From positions 141,058 to 205,057 of the forward strand of contig NZ_JQKB01000004.1 of the NCBI RefSeq assembly GCF_000745835.1: a stretch of 64,000 nt of DNA, given 5' to 3'. The notes beneath the pieces were generated by a model. That model saw nothing but the letters and a program-made list of their open reading frames with translations, made no database searches and was not told the origin of the DNA. A program made the position numbers and the translations under genes. The stretch is from Belnapia moabensis DSM 16746. GTDB lineage: Bacteria > Pseudomonadota > Alphaproteobacteria > Acetobacterales > Acetobacteraceae. Positions 9,789 through 18,367 of this stretch are shown piece after piece. The stretch's first letter is position 1, and every line of letters starts with the position of its first letter.

Positions 9789-10691
9789 CTAGTCCTCGCC
9801 CCGGAGGTAGGCCTGCATCCGTGGCAGCATGAAGTCGAGGAAGGCGCGGACCCGTTGGGGTAGCAGCGGGCCGCCGAGGTGGAGGGCGTGGATCTCCTCC
9901 TCGTCGCCGGCATCGGGGAAGATTTCGACCAGGCGGCCGGCGGCCAGGTCGGCGCGGACATGGAAATCGGCAAGTCGGGCGAGGCCCATGCCGGCGACGG
10001 CCAGGCGGCGCACGGTCTCGCCGTTGTTGGCGAGCAGGCTGCCGGTCGCCAGGCGGCCGAGGATGCGGCCGCCTTCGCGGCTCGGCCAGACCGGGGCGCT
10101 GCGGCGGAAATTGAAGCCGAGGCAGTTGTGGGCGCCGAGCTCGGCGAGGCTCGTCGGCGTGCCGTGGCGGGCGAGATAGGCGGGGGCGGCGACGATCTTC
10201 CGCCGTGCGGCCCCGATGCGCCGGGCGACCAAGCTGGAATCGGGCAGCGGGCCGATGCGGATGGCGACATCCGTGCGGTCGAGGTAGAGGTCGACAATCT
10301 CATCTGAGAGCGAGAGGTCGACGACGATCCGCGGGTGGGCCTGCCAGAAGGCAGGCAGCAGCGGCTCCAGCGCCAGGGCGCCGAAGGTGACGGAGGCGTT
10401 CACCCGGATTGTGCCGCCGGGCTGGGCGGCGCCCTCCGCCAACTCGCGCTCGAAGGAGTCGAGGTCGGCGAGGACTGCGCCCCCGCGCTCGTGGAGCAGG
10501 CGGCCTTCCTCGGTCAGCAGCAAGTGGCGGGTGGAGCGTTCGATCAGCATCACGCCGAGGCGCGCCTCCATCCGGGCGATCAGCTTGCTGACGGTGGAGG
10601 GGGTCATCAGCAGCTGACGGGCGGCTTCGGAGAAGCTGCCGGCTTCCACCACGCGCAGGAAAACCTGCAGCTCGCCGATCCGGTTGTCCAT
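9789..10691 (-). CDS. LysR-family transcriptional regulator
   Basis: A 300-residue regulator. The ATG at 10691 gives MDNRIGELQVFLRVVEAGSF, the usual start of the HTH; the longer frame upstream is not family-like. The winged HTH covers about 1-65 (SEAARQLLMTPSTVSKLIARMEARLGV) and the LysR substrate domain about 90-295. It diverges from an MFS exporter across 136 bases that contain two short dyads, so it probably controls that gene and itself. The inducer is unknown. Confidence 0.93.
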   Translation of the reverse strand: MDNRIGELQVFLRVVEAGSFSEAARQLLMTPSTVSKLIARMEARLGVMLIERSTRHLLLTEEGRLLHERGGAVLADLDSFERELAEGAAQPGGTIRVNASVTFGALALEPLLPAFWQAHPRIVVDLSLSDEIVDLYLDRTDVAIRIGPLPDSSLVARRIGAARRKIVAAPAYLARHGTPTSLAELGAHNCLGFNFRRSAPVWPSREGGRILGRLATGSLLANNGETVRRLAVAGMGLARLADFHVRADLAAGRLVEIFPDAGDEEEIHALHLGGPLLPQRVRAFLDFMLPRMQAYLRGED

Positions 10692-10732
10692 GCGCCTTGC
10701 CTCCGCCTCGCGGCAGGAATCATGCGCCATCT

Positions 10733-10747
10733 GTGAAATACATTCAC
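10733..10747. promoter_or_regulatory. Candidate LysR operator dyad
   Basis: GTGAA-ataca-TTCAC is a perfect 5-5-5 inverted repeat in the divergent lysR/MFS gap and also satisfies the T-N11-A pattern of LysR sites. Confidence 0.45.
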
Positions 10748-10798
10748 GGCTGATGCGATGGCGGGGTGGGTTATCGCGCGTGCTGCGCTGCACCATCC

Positions 10799-10815
10799 TT
10801 CGAGCAACGCTCAAA
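10799..10815. promoter_or_regulatory. Second dyad in the lysR/MFS gap
   Basis: TTcGAGC-aac-GCTCaAA is an interrupted inverted repeat ending at the Shine-Dalgarno (AAAGGAGA, 10813-10820) of the MFS gene; possibly a second operator half or an mRNA hairpin. Confidence 0.3.
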
Positions 10816-10827
10816 GGAGACTGCTAC

Positions 10828-12033
10828 ATGTCCGTATCCGAAGCCGGCGCCGTGCCGCCGGACAGGAATTCGCGTGCCGGGGCCTGGCCGTTGCTGGCGC
10901 TCGCCGTCGGAGCCTTCGGCATCGGCACCACGGAATTCGCCCCGATGGGGCTGCTGCCGGTGATCGCTACCGGGGTCGGGGTTTCGATTCCGACGGCGGG
11001 GCTGCTGGTCAGCGCCTATGCGGTGGGCGTGATGCTCGGCGCGCCGGCGATGACGCTGGCGCTCGGCCGGCTGCGGCGGCGCAATGCGCTGATGCTGCTG
11101 ATGGGCATCTTCACCATCGGTAACCTGCTCTCGGCCATCGCGCCCGACTACTGGACGCTGCTGGCGGCGCGCGTCGTCACCAGCATGAACCACGGCGCCC
11201 TCTTCGGCCTCGGCGCGACGGTCGCGGCGAGCGTGGTACCGAAGGAGCGGAAGGCGAGCGCCGTCGCCATCATGTTCATGGGGCTGACCATCGCCAATGT
11301 CGGCGGTGTGCCGGCGGCGACCTGGCTCGGCCAGGCGATCGGCTGGCGGATGTCCTTCGCGGCGACGGCGGGGCTCGGCGTGCTAGCGATGGCGGCGCTG
11401 TTCCTCGCCCTGCCGCGTGGCGATGCGGGGCGGATGCCGGATGTGCGGCGGGAGCTGGCGGTGCTGCTGCGGCCGGCGGTGCTGCTGGCGATGGCGACGA
11501 CGGTGATGGGGTCGGCGGCGATGTTCACCCTCTACACCTATGTGGCGCCGGCGCTGACCACGCTGACCGGGGCGTCGGAGGGCTTCGTGACGCTCGCGCT
11601 GGTGTTGATCGGCATCGGGTTCACCATCGGCAACGGGCTCGGTGGGCGGCTGGCGGACTGGTCGCTGGATGGGGCGACGAAGATCTTCCTTGGTGCGCTG
11701 GCGGCGGTGATGGCGGTGCTGCCGCTGCTGCTGACGAGCCATGTGGGGGCGTCGGTGGGGCTGCTGCTCTGGGGCGTCGCAACCTTTGCCATCGTGCCAC
11801 CGGTGCAGATGCGGGTGATGCAGGCGGCAGCGGATGCTCCGGGGCTCGCTTCCTCGGTCAATATCGGGGCGTTCAACCTCGGCAACGCGCTGGGCGCGGC
11901 GGTGGGAGGCGGGGTGATCTCGCTTGGCCTCGGTTACGGGGCGGTGGCGATCGCCGGGGCGGTCCTGGCGCTGGCGGGGCTGCTGCTGGTGGTGGCGGCC
12001 TCGGGCAGGCGGAAGGCGGTCGCGGTCGCCTAG
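10828..12033 (+). CDS. MFS transporter, AraJ/drug-efflux type
   Basis: A 401-residue major facilitator of the 12-TM drug/sugar efflux group. The ATG at 10828 is six to eight bases after AAAGGAGA. The first helices read LLALAVGAFGIGTTEFAPMGLLPVIA, typical of the AraJ/YdhP group, followed by the GVMLGAPAMTLALGRLRRRNALM loop. Hydrophobic segments continue to the C-terminal VAIAGAVLALAGLLLVVAAS. The divergent LysR gene is its likely regulator. Its TAG stop overlaps the stop of the convergent citE-like gene in a CTAG palindrome. Confidence 0.92.
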   Translation: MSVSEAGAVPPDRNSRAGAWPLLALAVGAFGIGTTEFAPMGLLPVIATGVGVSIPTAGLLVSAYAVGVMLGAPAMTLALGRLRRRNALMLLMGIFTIGNLLSAIAPDYWTLLAARVVTSMNHGALFGLGATVAASVVPKERKASAVAIMFMGLTIANVGGVPAATWLGQAIGWRMSFAATAGLGVLAMAALFLALPRGDAGRMPDVRRELAVLLRPAVLLAMATTVMGSAAMFTLYTYVAPALTTLTGASEGFVTLALVLIGIGFTIGNGLGGRLADWSLDGATKIFLGALAAVMAVLPLLLTSHVGASVGLLLWGVATFAIVPPVQMRVMQAAADAPGLASSVNIGAFNLGNALGAAVGGGVISLGLGYGAVAIAGAVLALAGLLLVVAASGRRKAVAVA

Positions 12034-12899
12034 GCGGGACGGGCGCGGGCGAGCATGCGCCGCGCCCGCTCGACCACCGGCTCGTCGATCATCGCGCCCT
12101 CGAAGGTCGCGGCGCCGATGCCGCGGGCGAGGCTCGCCTCGAAGGCCTCGACCATGCGGCGGGCGCGGTCGATCGCCTCGGGGCTGTCGCCGTATTCCTC
12201 GTTGATCACCGCGACCTGTGAAGGATGGACGCAGCTGGCGCAGGCGAAGCCGAGCTTGCGCGAGCGGCGGAGCATCGCGCGATAGCCCTCCGGGTCGGAG
12301 AGGCCGGCGACGGTGCCGACGAAGCCGAGCGGCAGGATGCCGGCGGCGCGGGCGGCGAGCAGCGCCATCATCTTCGGCAGGTAGAGGGCGTCGGGCGAGG
12401 GCTCGGCGCCGAGATCGGTGGCGAGGTCCTCGCCGCCGGCACCCAGCGCGACGAGGCGCGGGTCGGCGCGGGCGATGGCCTCCAGGGACGAGAGAGCGTC
12501 GGCGGTCTCGACGAGGCCGATGCAAATCGTGCGGCCGACGGGGATGCCGTGGGCGGCTTCGCTTTCGGCAATGAGTTCCGATAGCAGGCGGACGTGGTCT
12601 GGGCCCATCAGCTTGGTGAGCACCAACGCGTCGGCACCGGCGGCGATGGCGGCGTCGATGTCGAGCGTCGCCAGGCGGAGGGGGCGGTTGATGCGGACGC
12701 AGGCGGCGGCGCCACCCTGCGTCACCTGGGGGATGGCGGCGGCCAATGCCGCGCGGGCGGCGGGCTTCTCGGCGGGGGCGACGGCGTCCTCCAGGTCGAG
12801 GATGATGGCGTCGGCGCCGCGGGTGTGGGCCTTGGCCACGAAGCTCTCGCGCGTGGCGGGGACATAGAGCAGGGAGCGCCAGGCAGGGAGGGTACGCAT
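12030..12899 (-). CDS. CitE-like (HpcH/HpaI aldolase) CoA-ester lyase
   Basis: A 289-residue TIM-barrel enzyme of the citrate lyase beta/malyl-CoA lyase family, cleaving or hydrolysing CoA esters such as citramalyl-, malyl- or related CoA. The ATG at 12899 gives MRTLPAWRSLLYVPATRESF. Family motifs are ADAIILDLEDAVAP (metal-binding Asp/Glu), ACVRINRP, and ICIGLVETADAL. The chain ends with a conserved CASCVHPSQVAVINEEYG segment typical of CitE paralogs that act outside the citrate lyase complex. It diverges by 52 bases from a GntR regulator. Confidence 0.88.
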   Translation of the reverse strand: MRTLPAWRSLLYVPATRESFVAKAHTRGADAIILDLEDAVAPAEKPAARAALAAAIPQVTQGGAAACVRINRPLRLATLDIDAAIAAGADALVLTKLMGPDHVRLLSELIAESEAAHGIPVGRTICIGLVETADALSSLEAIARADPRLVALGAGGEDLATDLGAEPSPDALYLPKMMALLAARAAGILPLGFVGTVAGLSDPEGYRAMLRRSRKLGFACASCVHPSQVAVINEEYGDSPEAIDRARRMVEAFEASLARGIGAATFEGAMIDEPVVERARRMLARARPA

Positions 12900-12951
12900 C
12901 GGGTGATGCTCCGCCCCTCGCGCCGGCCGGTCAATGCCGGTATGGAGGGCC

Positions 12952-13596
12952 ATGCCGCGCGCCGCCGGAAGCCTTGCCGACCAAGCCTATGACCGATTCC
13001 GCGAGGGGCTGCGGAATGGCGGCCTTCGCCCCGGGCAGCGCGTGCTGGAGGTGGAACTGGCGGAGCGGCTGGGGATGAGCCGGACGCCGGTGCGGGAGGC
13101 GATCCGCCGCTTGCAGGCCGAGGGGCTGATCGCGCATGGGCCGGGCGGTGGGCTCTGCGTCGCCCGCTACGACCATGCGGAGGTGGCCGAGCTCTACGGC
13201 ATGCGCGAGGCGCTGGAAGGCACCGCGGCGCGGCTGGCGGCGCGGCAGGCGGGGCGGCCGGACATCCTGCTGCTGGAGGCGCTGGTGGCGGCGGAGGCCG
13301 GGCTGCCGCCGGAGGCCGTCGCCGAGCACAACCGGCGCTTCCATCGCGCGCTGCATCAGGCGGCGCATAACCGCTACCTGCTGCGGGCGCTGGCGCCGAT
13401 CGGCGATGCGCTGCTGCTGCTTGGGCCGACGACGCTCGCGCATCCGGGACGGGCGGCGGCGGCCAGGGCGGAGCATGCGCGGATCGTGGCGGCGGTCGCG
13501 GCGGGGGATGCCGATGGGGCCGAGGCGGCGGCGCGGGCGCATATAGCAGCGGCGCATGCGGCGCGGTTGGCAATGGCGGCGGAAGAGCCGGTGTGA
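12952..13596 (+). CDS. GntR-family regulator with FCD domain
   Basis: A 214-residue FadR-type repressor. The ATG at 12952 follows GGAGG. The winged HTH (about 10-75) includes RPGQRVLEVELAERLGMSRTPVREAIRRLQAEGL. The FCD ligand domain (about 80-205) shows the histidine and acidic residues seen in metal- and acid-binding members, including EHNRRFHRALHQAAHN. It diverges from the CitE-like gene and probably responds to that pathway's organic acid. Confidence 0.92.
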   Translation: MPRAAGSLADQAYDRFREGLRNGGLRPGQRVLEVELAERLGMSRTPVREAIRRLQAEGLIAHGPGGGLCVARYDHAEVAELYGMREALEGTAARLAARQAGRPDILLLEALVAAEAGLPPEAVAEHNRRFHRALHQAAHNRYLLRALAPIGDALLLLGPTTLAHPGRAAAARAEHARIVAAVAAGDADGAEAAARAHIAAAHAARLAMAAEEPV

Positions 13597-13650
13597 CGAG
13601 AGGGGCTCTGCCCCTCTCGAGCTCTCCCCGCCAAAGGCCGAAAGGCCTTT
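13597..13650. terminator. Tandem hairpins between convergent genes (bidirectional terminator)
   Basis: CGAGAGGGG/CCCCTCTCG (13597-13605, 13611-13619) forms a perfect 9-bp stem starting at the GntR stop. A second stem, AAAGGCC-gaaa-GGCCTTT (13633-13650), has a GNRA loop and A/T-rich flanks on both sides, so it can terminate both the GntR gene and the leftward T6SS operon. Confidence 0.7.
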
Positions 13651-13662
13651 AGAAATCACGAG

Positions 13663-14385
13663 TTAGGGGGAGCGCAGGAGGACCACGCTGACGTTGTCGC
13701 GGGCGCCGCGGGCGACGGCGGTGTCGATGATGGCGGCGGCCGTCGTCCCCTGGGTGAGCATCGCGGCCAGCTCGTCTTCCGGCAGCGCCTTGAACAGACC
13801 GTCGCTGCAGAGCAGCAGCAGGTCGCCGGGGGCGATGCGGCCGCTCACCTTGTCGAGCACCAGCTCGCCGCTGGCACCGACGGCGCGGAGGATGACATTG
13901 GCCTGCGGGTGGCCCTCCGCCTCCGCCTCGGTCAGCGTGCCCTGGTCCACCATCTCCTGCACCAGGGAGTGGTCGCGAGTGACGCGCTGGAGCAGGCCGT
14001 CGCGCATCAGGTAGGCGCGGCTGTCGCCGGCCCAGAGGCAGGCGAAATGGCCATGCCGGGCGAGCAACAGCACCACCGTGGTGGCGATGATACGCGCCTC
14101 ACCGAGTGCCGCGGCTTGGGCCTGCAATTCGGCATGGACGCCGGCGAGGCGGAGGCGGGCCTGGGCGAGCATCTCGGCGGCGGAGAGGCCGGGGGGGATG
14201 GCCTCCAGCGCGGCGGCGACGGCTTGGCTGGCGACATCCCCGGCGCCATGGCCACCGGCGCCGTCCGCCACGGCCCAGAGGCCGAGATCGGGGCGGTGGA
14301 CCAGGCTGTCCTCGTTCCGCTTGCGTACGGCGCCGGGATGGGTCGCGGCGTCGGAGACGAGACCGGGCTCGATCGATGGGCTCAT
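13663..14385 (-). CDS. pppA: PP2C-type serine/threonine phosphatase of the T6SS
   Basis: A 240-residue cytoplasmic phosphatase that in known systems reverses phosphorylation of the FHA protein and switches T6SS activity off. The ATG at 14385 gives MSPSIEPGLVSDAATHPGAV. Metal-binding motifs are present: RNED near residue 23, VADGAGGHG with Asp41, LLCSDGLFKAL and GARDNVSVVLL. It is last in the operon and overlaps tagF by 4 bases. In Agrobacterium TagF and PppA are fused; here they are separate. No PpkA kinase gene is in the window. Confidence 0.93.
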   Translation of the reverse strand: MSPSIEPGLVSDAATHPGAVRKRNEDSLVHRPDLGLWAVADGAGGHGAGDVASQAVAAALEAIPPGLSAAEMLAQARLRLAGVHAELQAQAAALGEARIIATTVVLLLARHGHFACLWAGDSRAYLMRDGLLQRVTRDHSLVQEMVDQGTLTEAEAEGHPQANVILRAVGASGELVLDKVSGRIAPGDLLLLCSDGLFKALPEDELAAMLTQGTTAAAIIDTAVARGARDNVSVVLLRSP

Positions 14386-14921
14386 GGCCGGGCATCCAGC
14401 AGCAGCACGAATTCGGCGGGATCGGGCAGGGCGGGGAGCGGCCAGACGAGGCCGGGCTCGGCCGCGGTCCACCAGCCGGGCTCGGGTGCCTCGGCGGGGT
14501 CGGCCTCGCCAGGGGCGGGGAGGAGCGCGGCCAGCGCGTCGGCGGTCAGCGATTCGGCCTGGGCGTGGTGCAGGGCACCCTCCAGCAGGGCGAACCAGGG
14601 GGCGGGCCAGAGCGGGATGCCGGGGGCGGTGGCGGCGAGCGTCAGAGGGAAGCGGCGGCCGACGCTGTCCATCGAGCAGGCCATGACGCCGGCCACGGCC
14701 TCCGGCCCGCAGGTGCCGGGAGGGAGGGCGAAGCGCCAGGTGGGGGCGGCGGCCCAGACGGCGTCGAAGCCATCGCCGAGGCTGTCGCGCGCGGCGGTCA
14801 TGCCGGCTTGCAGCCAGGCATCCCAAGGTTCGCAGAAGCTCGTCGGCAGACCACGGCGCACGAAATCCCCATGCGCCGGGAGCTTGCCATGGAGACCGGT
14901 CACGGCGCGAGTTGCGGGCAT
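14382..14921 (-). CDS. tagF: TagF-domain T6SS accessory protein
   Basis: A 179-residue protein with the TagF signature GKLPAHGDFVRRGLP at about residues 12-26 and WDAWLQAGM soon after. TagF acts as a post-translational repressor of T6SS assembly in Pseudomonas and Agrobacterium. The ATG at 14921 lies within the end of tssM (22-base overlap), indicating translational coupling. Only the TagF domain is present; the phosphatase partner is the next gene. Confidence 0.92.
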   Translation of the reverse strand: MPATRAVTGLHGKLPAHGDFVRRGLPTSFCEPWDAWLQAGMTAARDSLGDGFDAVWAAAPTWRFALPPGTCGPEAVAGVMACSMDSVGRRFPLTLAATAPGIPLWPAPWFALLEGALHHAQAESLTADALAALLPAPGEADPAEAPEPGWWTAAEPGLVWPLPALPDPAEFVLLLDARP

Positions 14922-17900
14922 CGGAATTCCTGCAGCTCGCGGAGGCCGAAGGGGTGGATGCTGCTGCCGGTGCGCAGCTCGAAGACGATGGAGCGGTCGC
15001 CCTGGGTCACCGTGGCGCGCAGCCGGTCGGCCTGGCCGGTCGATTGCAGGGTCGTCTGGCGGCCGGCGACCAGCCTGAAGGCGGACCAGCCGCTATCGAG
15101 GCTGAGCGGACCGGCGGAGGAGGCGGGCTCGAAATTGAGCGTCAGGTTGCCGCGGCTCGGCCAGCCGAGCGGGATGGGCCGGCCGGGGCCGCCGCGCGGC
15201 ATCTCGTAGCGGGTGCCGTCCACTTCGAGGATGGCGCCTTGCGCGTTCGGGTCGAGGCCCTGGGGGATCAGCTCGAAGCGGAGGCCGCCCATCATCGCGC
15301 CGCCGGGGAAGAAGGCGTCGCGGATGGCCTGGGCACGCTCGAATTGCAGCACGTCGGCTTGCGTCACCGGCGGGGCGAGGCCCGCCGTCGCCACCAGCCG
15401 CCAGGGGCGCTGGGTGGTGTCCACATAGGGGCGGACCCATTGGGCGAAGAACTGGTCGAGCGCGCCGCCCGGGCCGAAGAGCCGGGCGAAGTCATCGATC
15501 GGGATGTCCTGGGCCGAGTCGCGGCGGAAGGGGAAGGGGATGCCGCGCGGGTCGGCGAGCGCGCGGCAGACTGGGCCGAGCGCCTGGCCGCCGGCCGCGG
15601 CGATGGCGGCCTTGGCGCCGCCGCTGCGCTGGGTGGCGGTCGATTGGCCAAGGGCGGTCAGCCAGCGGGCCAGCGGCTGGGGCTGGCGGGCGGCTTCGGC
15701 GAGCAGGCGCTGGCCGGGGTCGAGGCCCGCGGTCGGTGCCGGCACCACCGTCCCCGGCGGGGAGGAGGCGAGGCGGGCGACCTGGACGTAGAGCTCGTTG
15801 ACGATGGCGAGGACGCCGTCGAGCGGCTGGCCGGCGGCGGTGCGCAGCGCCTGGAAGCGGGTCTCCACCACCTGGGCGACGGGCTCGGCGCCGGTGGGGG
15901 CCGCGGCCTGGCCCTGGGCGGCCTGGACGCGCTGGGCCTCGGCGCCGCGGCCGGGGGCGGCCCAGCCATCGGGCGGGGTGCCGGGGGAGAGCTGGCGGGC
16001 GGCGGCGCGGAGCAGGTCGCGGATGGGGGAGGTGGGCGCGCCGAGCACGTTCAGCCCCTCGGCGGCGTCGGTCAGGTTGCGGAAGGGGGGAAGGACGAGG
16101 TCGTCGAGCATCGCCTGCCAGGCGCGGGCATATTCCTCGGCGTAGAGGGCGAGGACGGCGGCTTCGAGCCGGGCCGGATCCTCGGCGCCGGTGGCCCTTG
16201 CCTCGGGACCGAGCACCCAGGCCTCGCCGGCGGCGGCGCGCACGGCATCGCCGAGGGCGGGCATCAGCCCCTTGTAGAGCCCGTCCACGGTGTAGAGGCC
16301 GGGGACGCCCTCGGTCAGCGGGCGGCCGGAGGCGCGGGTGAAGAAGCGCTGGCCGGCGGGGCCGACCGCCTCGGCCGGCGTCCAGGGGCGAAGGGATTGG
16401 CCGAGGGGGCGGAGGCGGGAATAGACGCGCTCGGCCATCGGCAGGCGGGAGAAGACGCGGCGGGCGCCATCGACCAGCGCGCCGTCGAGCGGGTAGGCGG
16501 AGAAGTCCATCGCCAGCAGCGCGTCGAGATGGCCGAGGAGCGCATCGCGCTGCGGCGCGCCGGTGGCGCCGGGGAAGCTGCGGAGCCAGTCGGCCAGCAG
16601 CCATTCGCGGACCAGCGGCTTGTCGAGCGGGCCCTGGCGGCCGAGCATCAGGTAGACGCGCGTCGCTTCGTAGAGATAGTCGGGGCGCTGGAAATTGGCG
16701 CGGATCTGCGCCTCCAGCCCGGCGAGTAGGCGGGGCAGCATTACCCGATCGAGGGTGCGGCGGTAGGCGGCTTCGGCGCCCGTCGCCAGCTCGGCTTCCT
16801 GCGAGAGGCCGAGGCCGCCGCCGGGGGTGCGGGCGGCGTCGGGCAGGGGCTTCGCGGAGTCGAGATAGGGAAGGACGGCGGCGAGGTTGGCGTCGAGCAC
16901 CGGGTCGAAGCGAACGGTGCGGCCGGCGCCCTCGGCCTTGGCGAGCGCTTCCTCGAGGGCGGCGGCGCGGCGCTGCTCGGCGGTGTAGGCGCTGTAGGAC
17001 CAGGCGAGGCCGCCGAGTGTGACCACGGCGGCGAGGGACCAGGCGCCGATCGCCACCAGGCGGCGTCGGCGCTCCGCCCCGCGGTCGCGGGCGGCGAGGC
17101 GGGCCTCGTTGAACACCACCTCGCGCAGCAGCCGACCGAGGAAGAAGCTGCGGCCGCGCTGACCGAGCACGCCAACGGGGCGGCGCGGGTCGAGGCCGAA
17201 GGCGCGGCTGAGGGCGCCGGTGAGGCGGTCGATCGGCGTGCCTTCCTGGGTGCCGGAGGCGAAGTAGACGCCGCGCAGCATCGGCGCCGGGTCAAGCCGC
17301 GTGCCGCCGAAGGCGGCCTGGACGAAGCCGCCGACCGGATCGGCCAGCGAGGCGACCTGGCCGGGGAAGGCCATGATGGCGGCGCGCTGGGAGGGGCCGC
17401 GCTCGGCCTGCAGGCGCTCCAGCAGGCGGGCCTGGAGGCGGGTCATCAGCGCGGCGAACTCGCCGGCGAATTTGCCGGAGCTGCCTTCCGGGCCGGACTC
17501 GAGCGGGAAGGTCATGCCCCAGACCTGGGCGCGCGTCTCCTTGTCGAGGTCGTCGAAGAACTCGGTGAAGCCGGAGAGCAGGTCGGCCTTGCTGACCAGC
17601 AGGTAGACGGGCAGGCGCTGGCCGAGCTTCTCCTCCAGCTCCTTGATGCGTTTGCGGACGGCGCGGGCGTGGTCCTGGCGCCCTTGCGCATCGAGCTTGC
17701 TCAGCATGTCGACGCCGAAGCAGACCAGCACGCCGTTCAGCGGCTGGCGCGGGCGGTTGCGGCGGAGCATGGCGAGGAAGCGGTCCCAGCCGGCCTTGTC
17801 GGCGGCGGCGTCGCTGTCCTGAGTGGTGTAGCGGCCGGCGGTGTCGATGAGGACAGCGCGGTCAGTCAGCCACCAGTCGCAGTTGCGGGTGCCGCCGACG

Positions 17901-18367
17901 CCGGCGACGCGGCCCTCGGCCAGCGGGAATTCGAGGCCGGACTGGGCGATCGCCGTCGTCTTGCCGCTGCCGGGCGGGCCGATGAAGACATACCAGGGCA
18001 GGTCATAGAGATAGCCGCCCTTGCCGCCGGTGGCCTGTTTCAATGCGGCGAGGGCCGCCGTCAGCTTCTCGCGGAGCGCGGCTTCCTCCTCGGCGCTGGC
18101 CTGGGCCGTGGGGTCGGGGGCGGCGGCCTCGGCGACCAAGATTTTGTCGCGCTTCGCCCGGCGGAGGCCAATCAGCGTGACGGTGACGAGGAAGACGATG
18201 ACGGGGAGCGCCGCCAGGGCGAGGCGGGGGATGAAGGATTCGAAGGGGTAGAATTCGCCGGCCCCGATCAGCGGGCCGTAGACCCAGAAGAGCGCAGCCA
18301 TGGCGAGCGCCGCGACGAGGCCGGCGAGCGCGGGGACGGAGCCGAGGACGGAGAGCAGGGCTTCCAT
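14900..18367 (-). CDS. tssM: T6SS inner-membrane protein TssM (IcmF/ImpL)
   Basis: A 1155-residue protein that spans both membranes' space in the T6SS membrane complex. Two N-terminal TM segments (about 13-31 and 48-68) precede a cytoplasmic NTPase domain whose Walker A, GPPGSGKT, is intact at 130-137. A third TM at about 433-452 is followed by the large periplasmic region that normally contacts TssJ. The start overlaps the tssL stop by one base. Family length is normal. No tssJ lipoprotein gene accompanies it. Confidence 0.97.
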   Translation of the reverse strand: MEALLSVLGSVPALAGLVAALAMAALFWVYGPLIGAGEFYPFESFIPRLALAALPVIVFLVTVTLIGLRRAKRDKILVAEAAAPDPTAQASAEEEAALREKLTAALAALKQATGGKGGYLYDLPWYVFIGPPGSGKTTAIAQSGLEFPLAEGRVAGVGGTRNCDWWLTDRAVLIDTAGRYTTQDSDAAADKAGWDRFLAMLRRNRPRQPLNGVLVCFGVDMLSKLDAQGRQDHARAVRKRIKELEEKLGQRLPVYLLVSKADLLSGFTEFFDDLDKETRAQVWGMTFPLESGPEGSSGKFAGEFAALMTRLQARLLERLQAERGPSQRAAIMAFPGQVASLADPVGGFVQAAFGGTRLDPAPMLRGVYFASGTQEGTPIDRLTGALSRAFGLDPRRPVGVLGQRGRSFFLGRLLREVVFNEARLAARDRGAERRRRLVAIGAWSLAAVVTLGGLAWSYSAYTAEQRRAAALEEALAKAEGAGRTVRFDPVLDANLAAVLPYLDSAKPLPDAARTPGGGLGLSQEAELATGAEAAYRRTLDRVMLPRLLAGLEAQIRANFQRPDYLYEATRVYLMLGRQGPLDKPLVREWLLADWLRSFPGATGAPQRDALLGHLDALLAMDFSAYPLDGALVDGARRVFSRLPMAERVYSRLRPLGQSLRPWTPAEAVGPAGQRFFTRASGRPLTEGVPGLYTVDGLYKGLMPALGDAVRAAAGEAWVLGPEARATGAEDPARLEAAVLALYAEEYARAWQAMLDDLVLPPFRNLTDAAEGLNVLGAPTSPIRDLLRAAARQLSPGTPPDGWAAPGRGAEAQRVQAAQGQAAAPTGAEPVAQVVETRFQALRTAAGQPLDGVLAIVNELYVQVARLASSPPGTVVPAPTAGLDPGQRLLAEAARQPQPLARWLTALGQSTATQRSGGAKAAIAAAGGQALGPVCRALADPRGIPFPFRRDSAQDIPIDDFARLFGPGGALDQFFAQWVRPYVDTTQRPWRLVATAGLAPPVTQADVLQFERAQAIRDAFFPGGAMMGGLRFELIPQGLDPNAQGAILEVDGTRYEMPRGGPGRPIPLGWPSRGNLTLNFEPASSAGPLSLDSGWSAFRLVAGRQTTLQSTGQADRLRATVTQGDRSIVFELRTGSSIHPFGLRELQEFRCPQLAP

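Noticed and set aside
15093..16729. Forward and alternate-frame open frames within tssM
   Set aside because: Pro/Arg- or Gly/Glu-rich shadows of tssM without ribosome binding sites or motifs.
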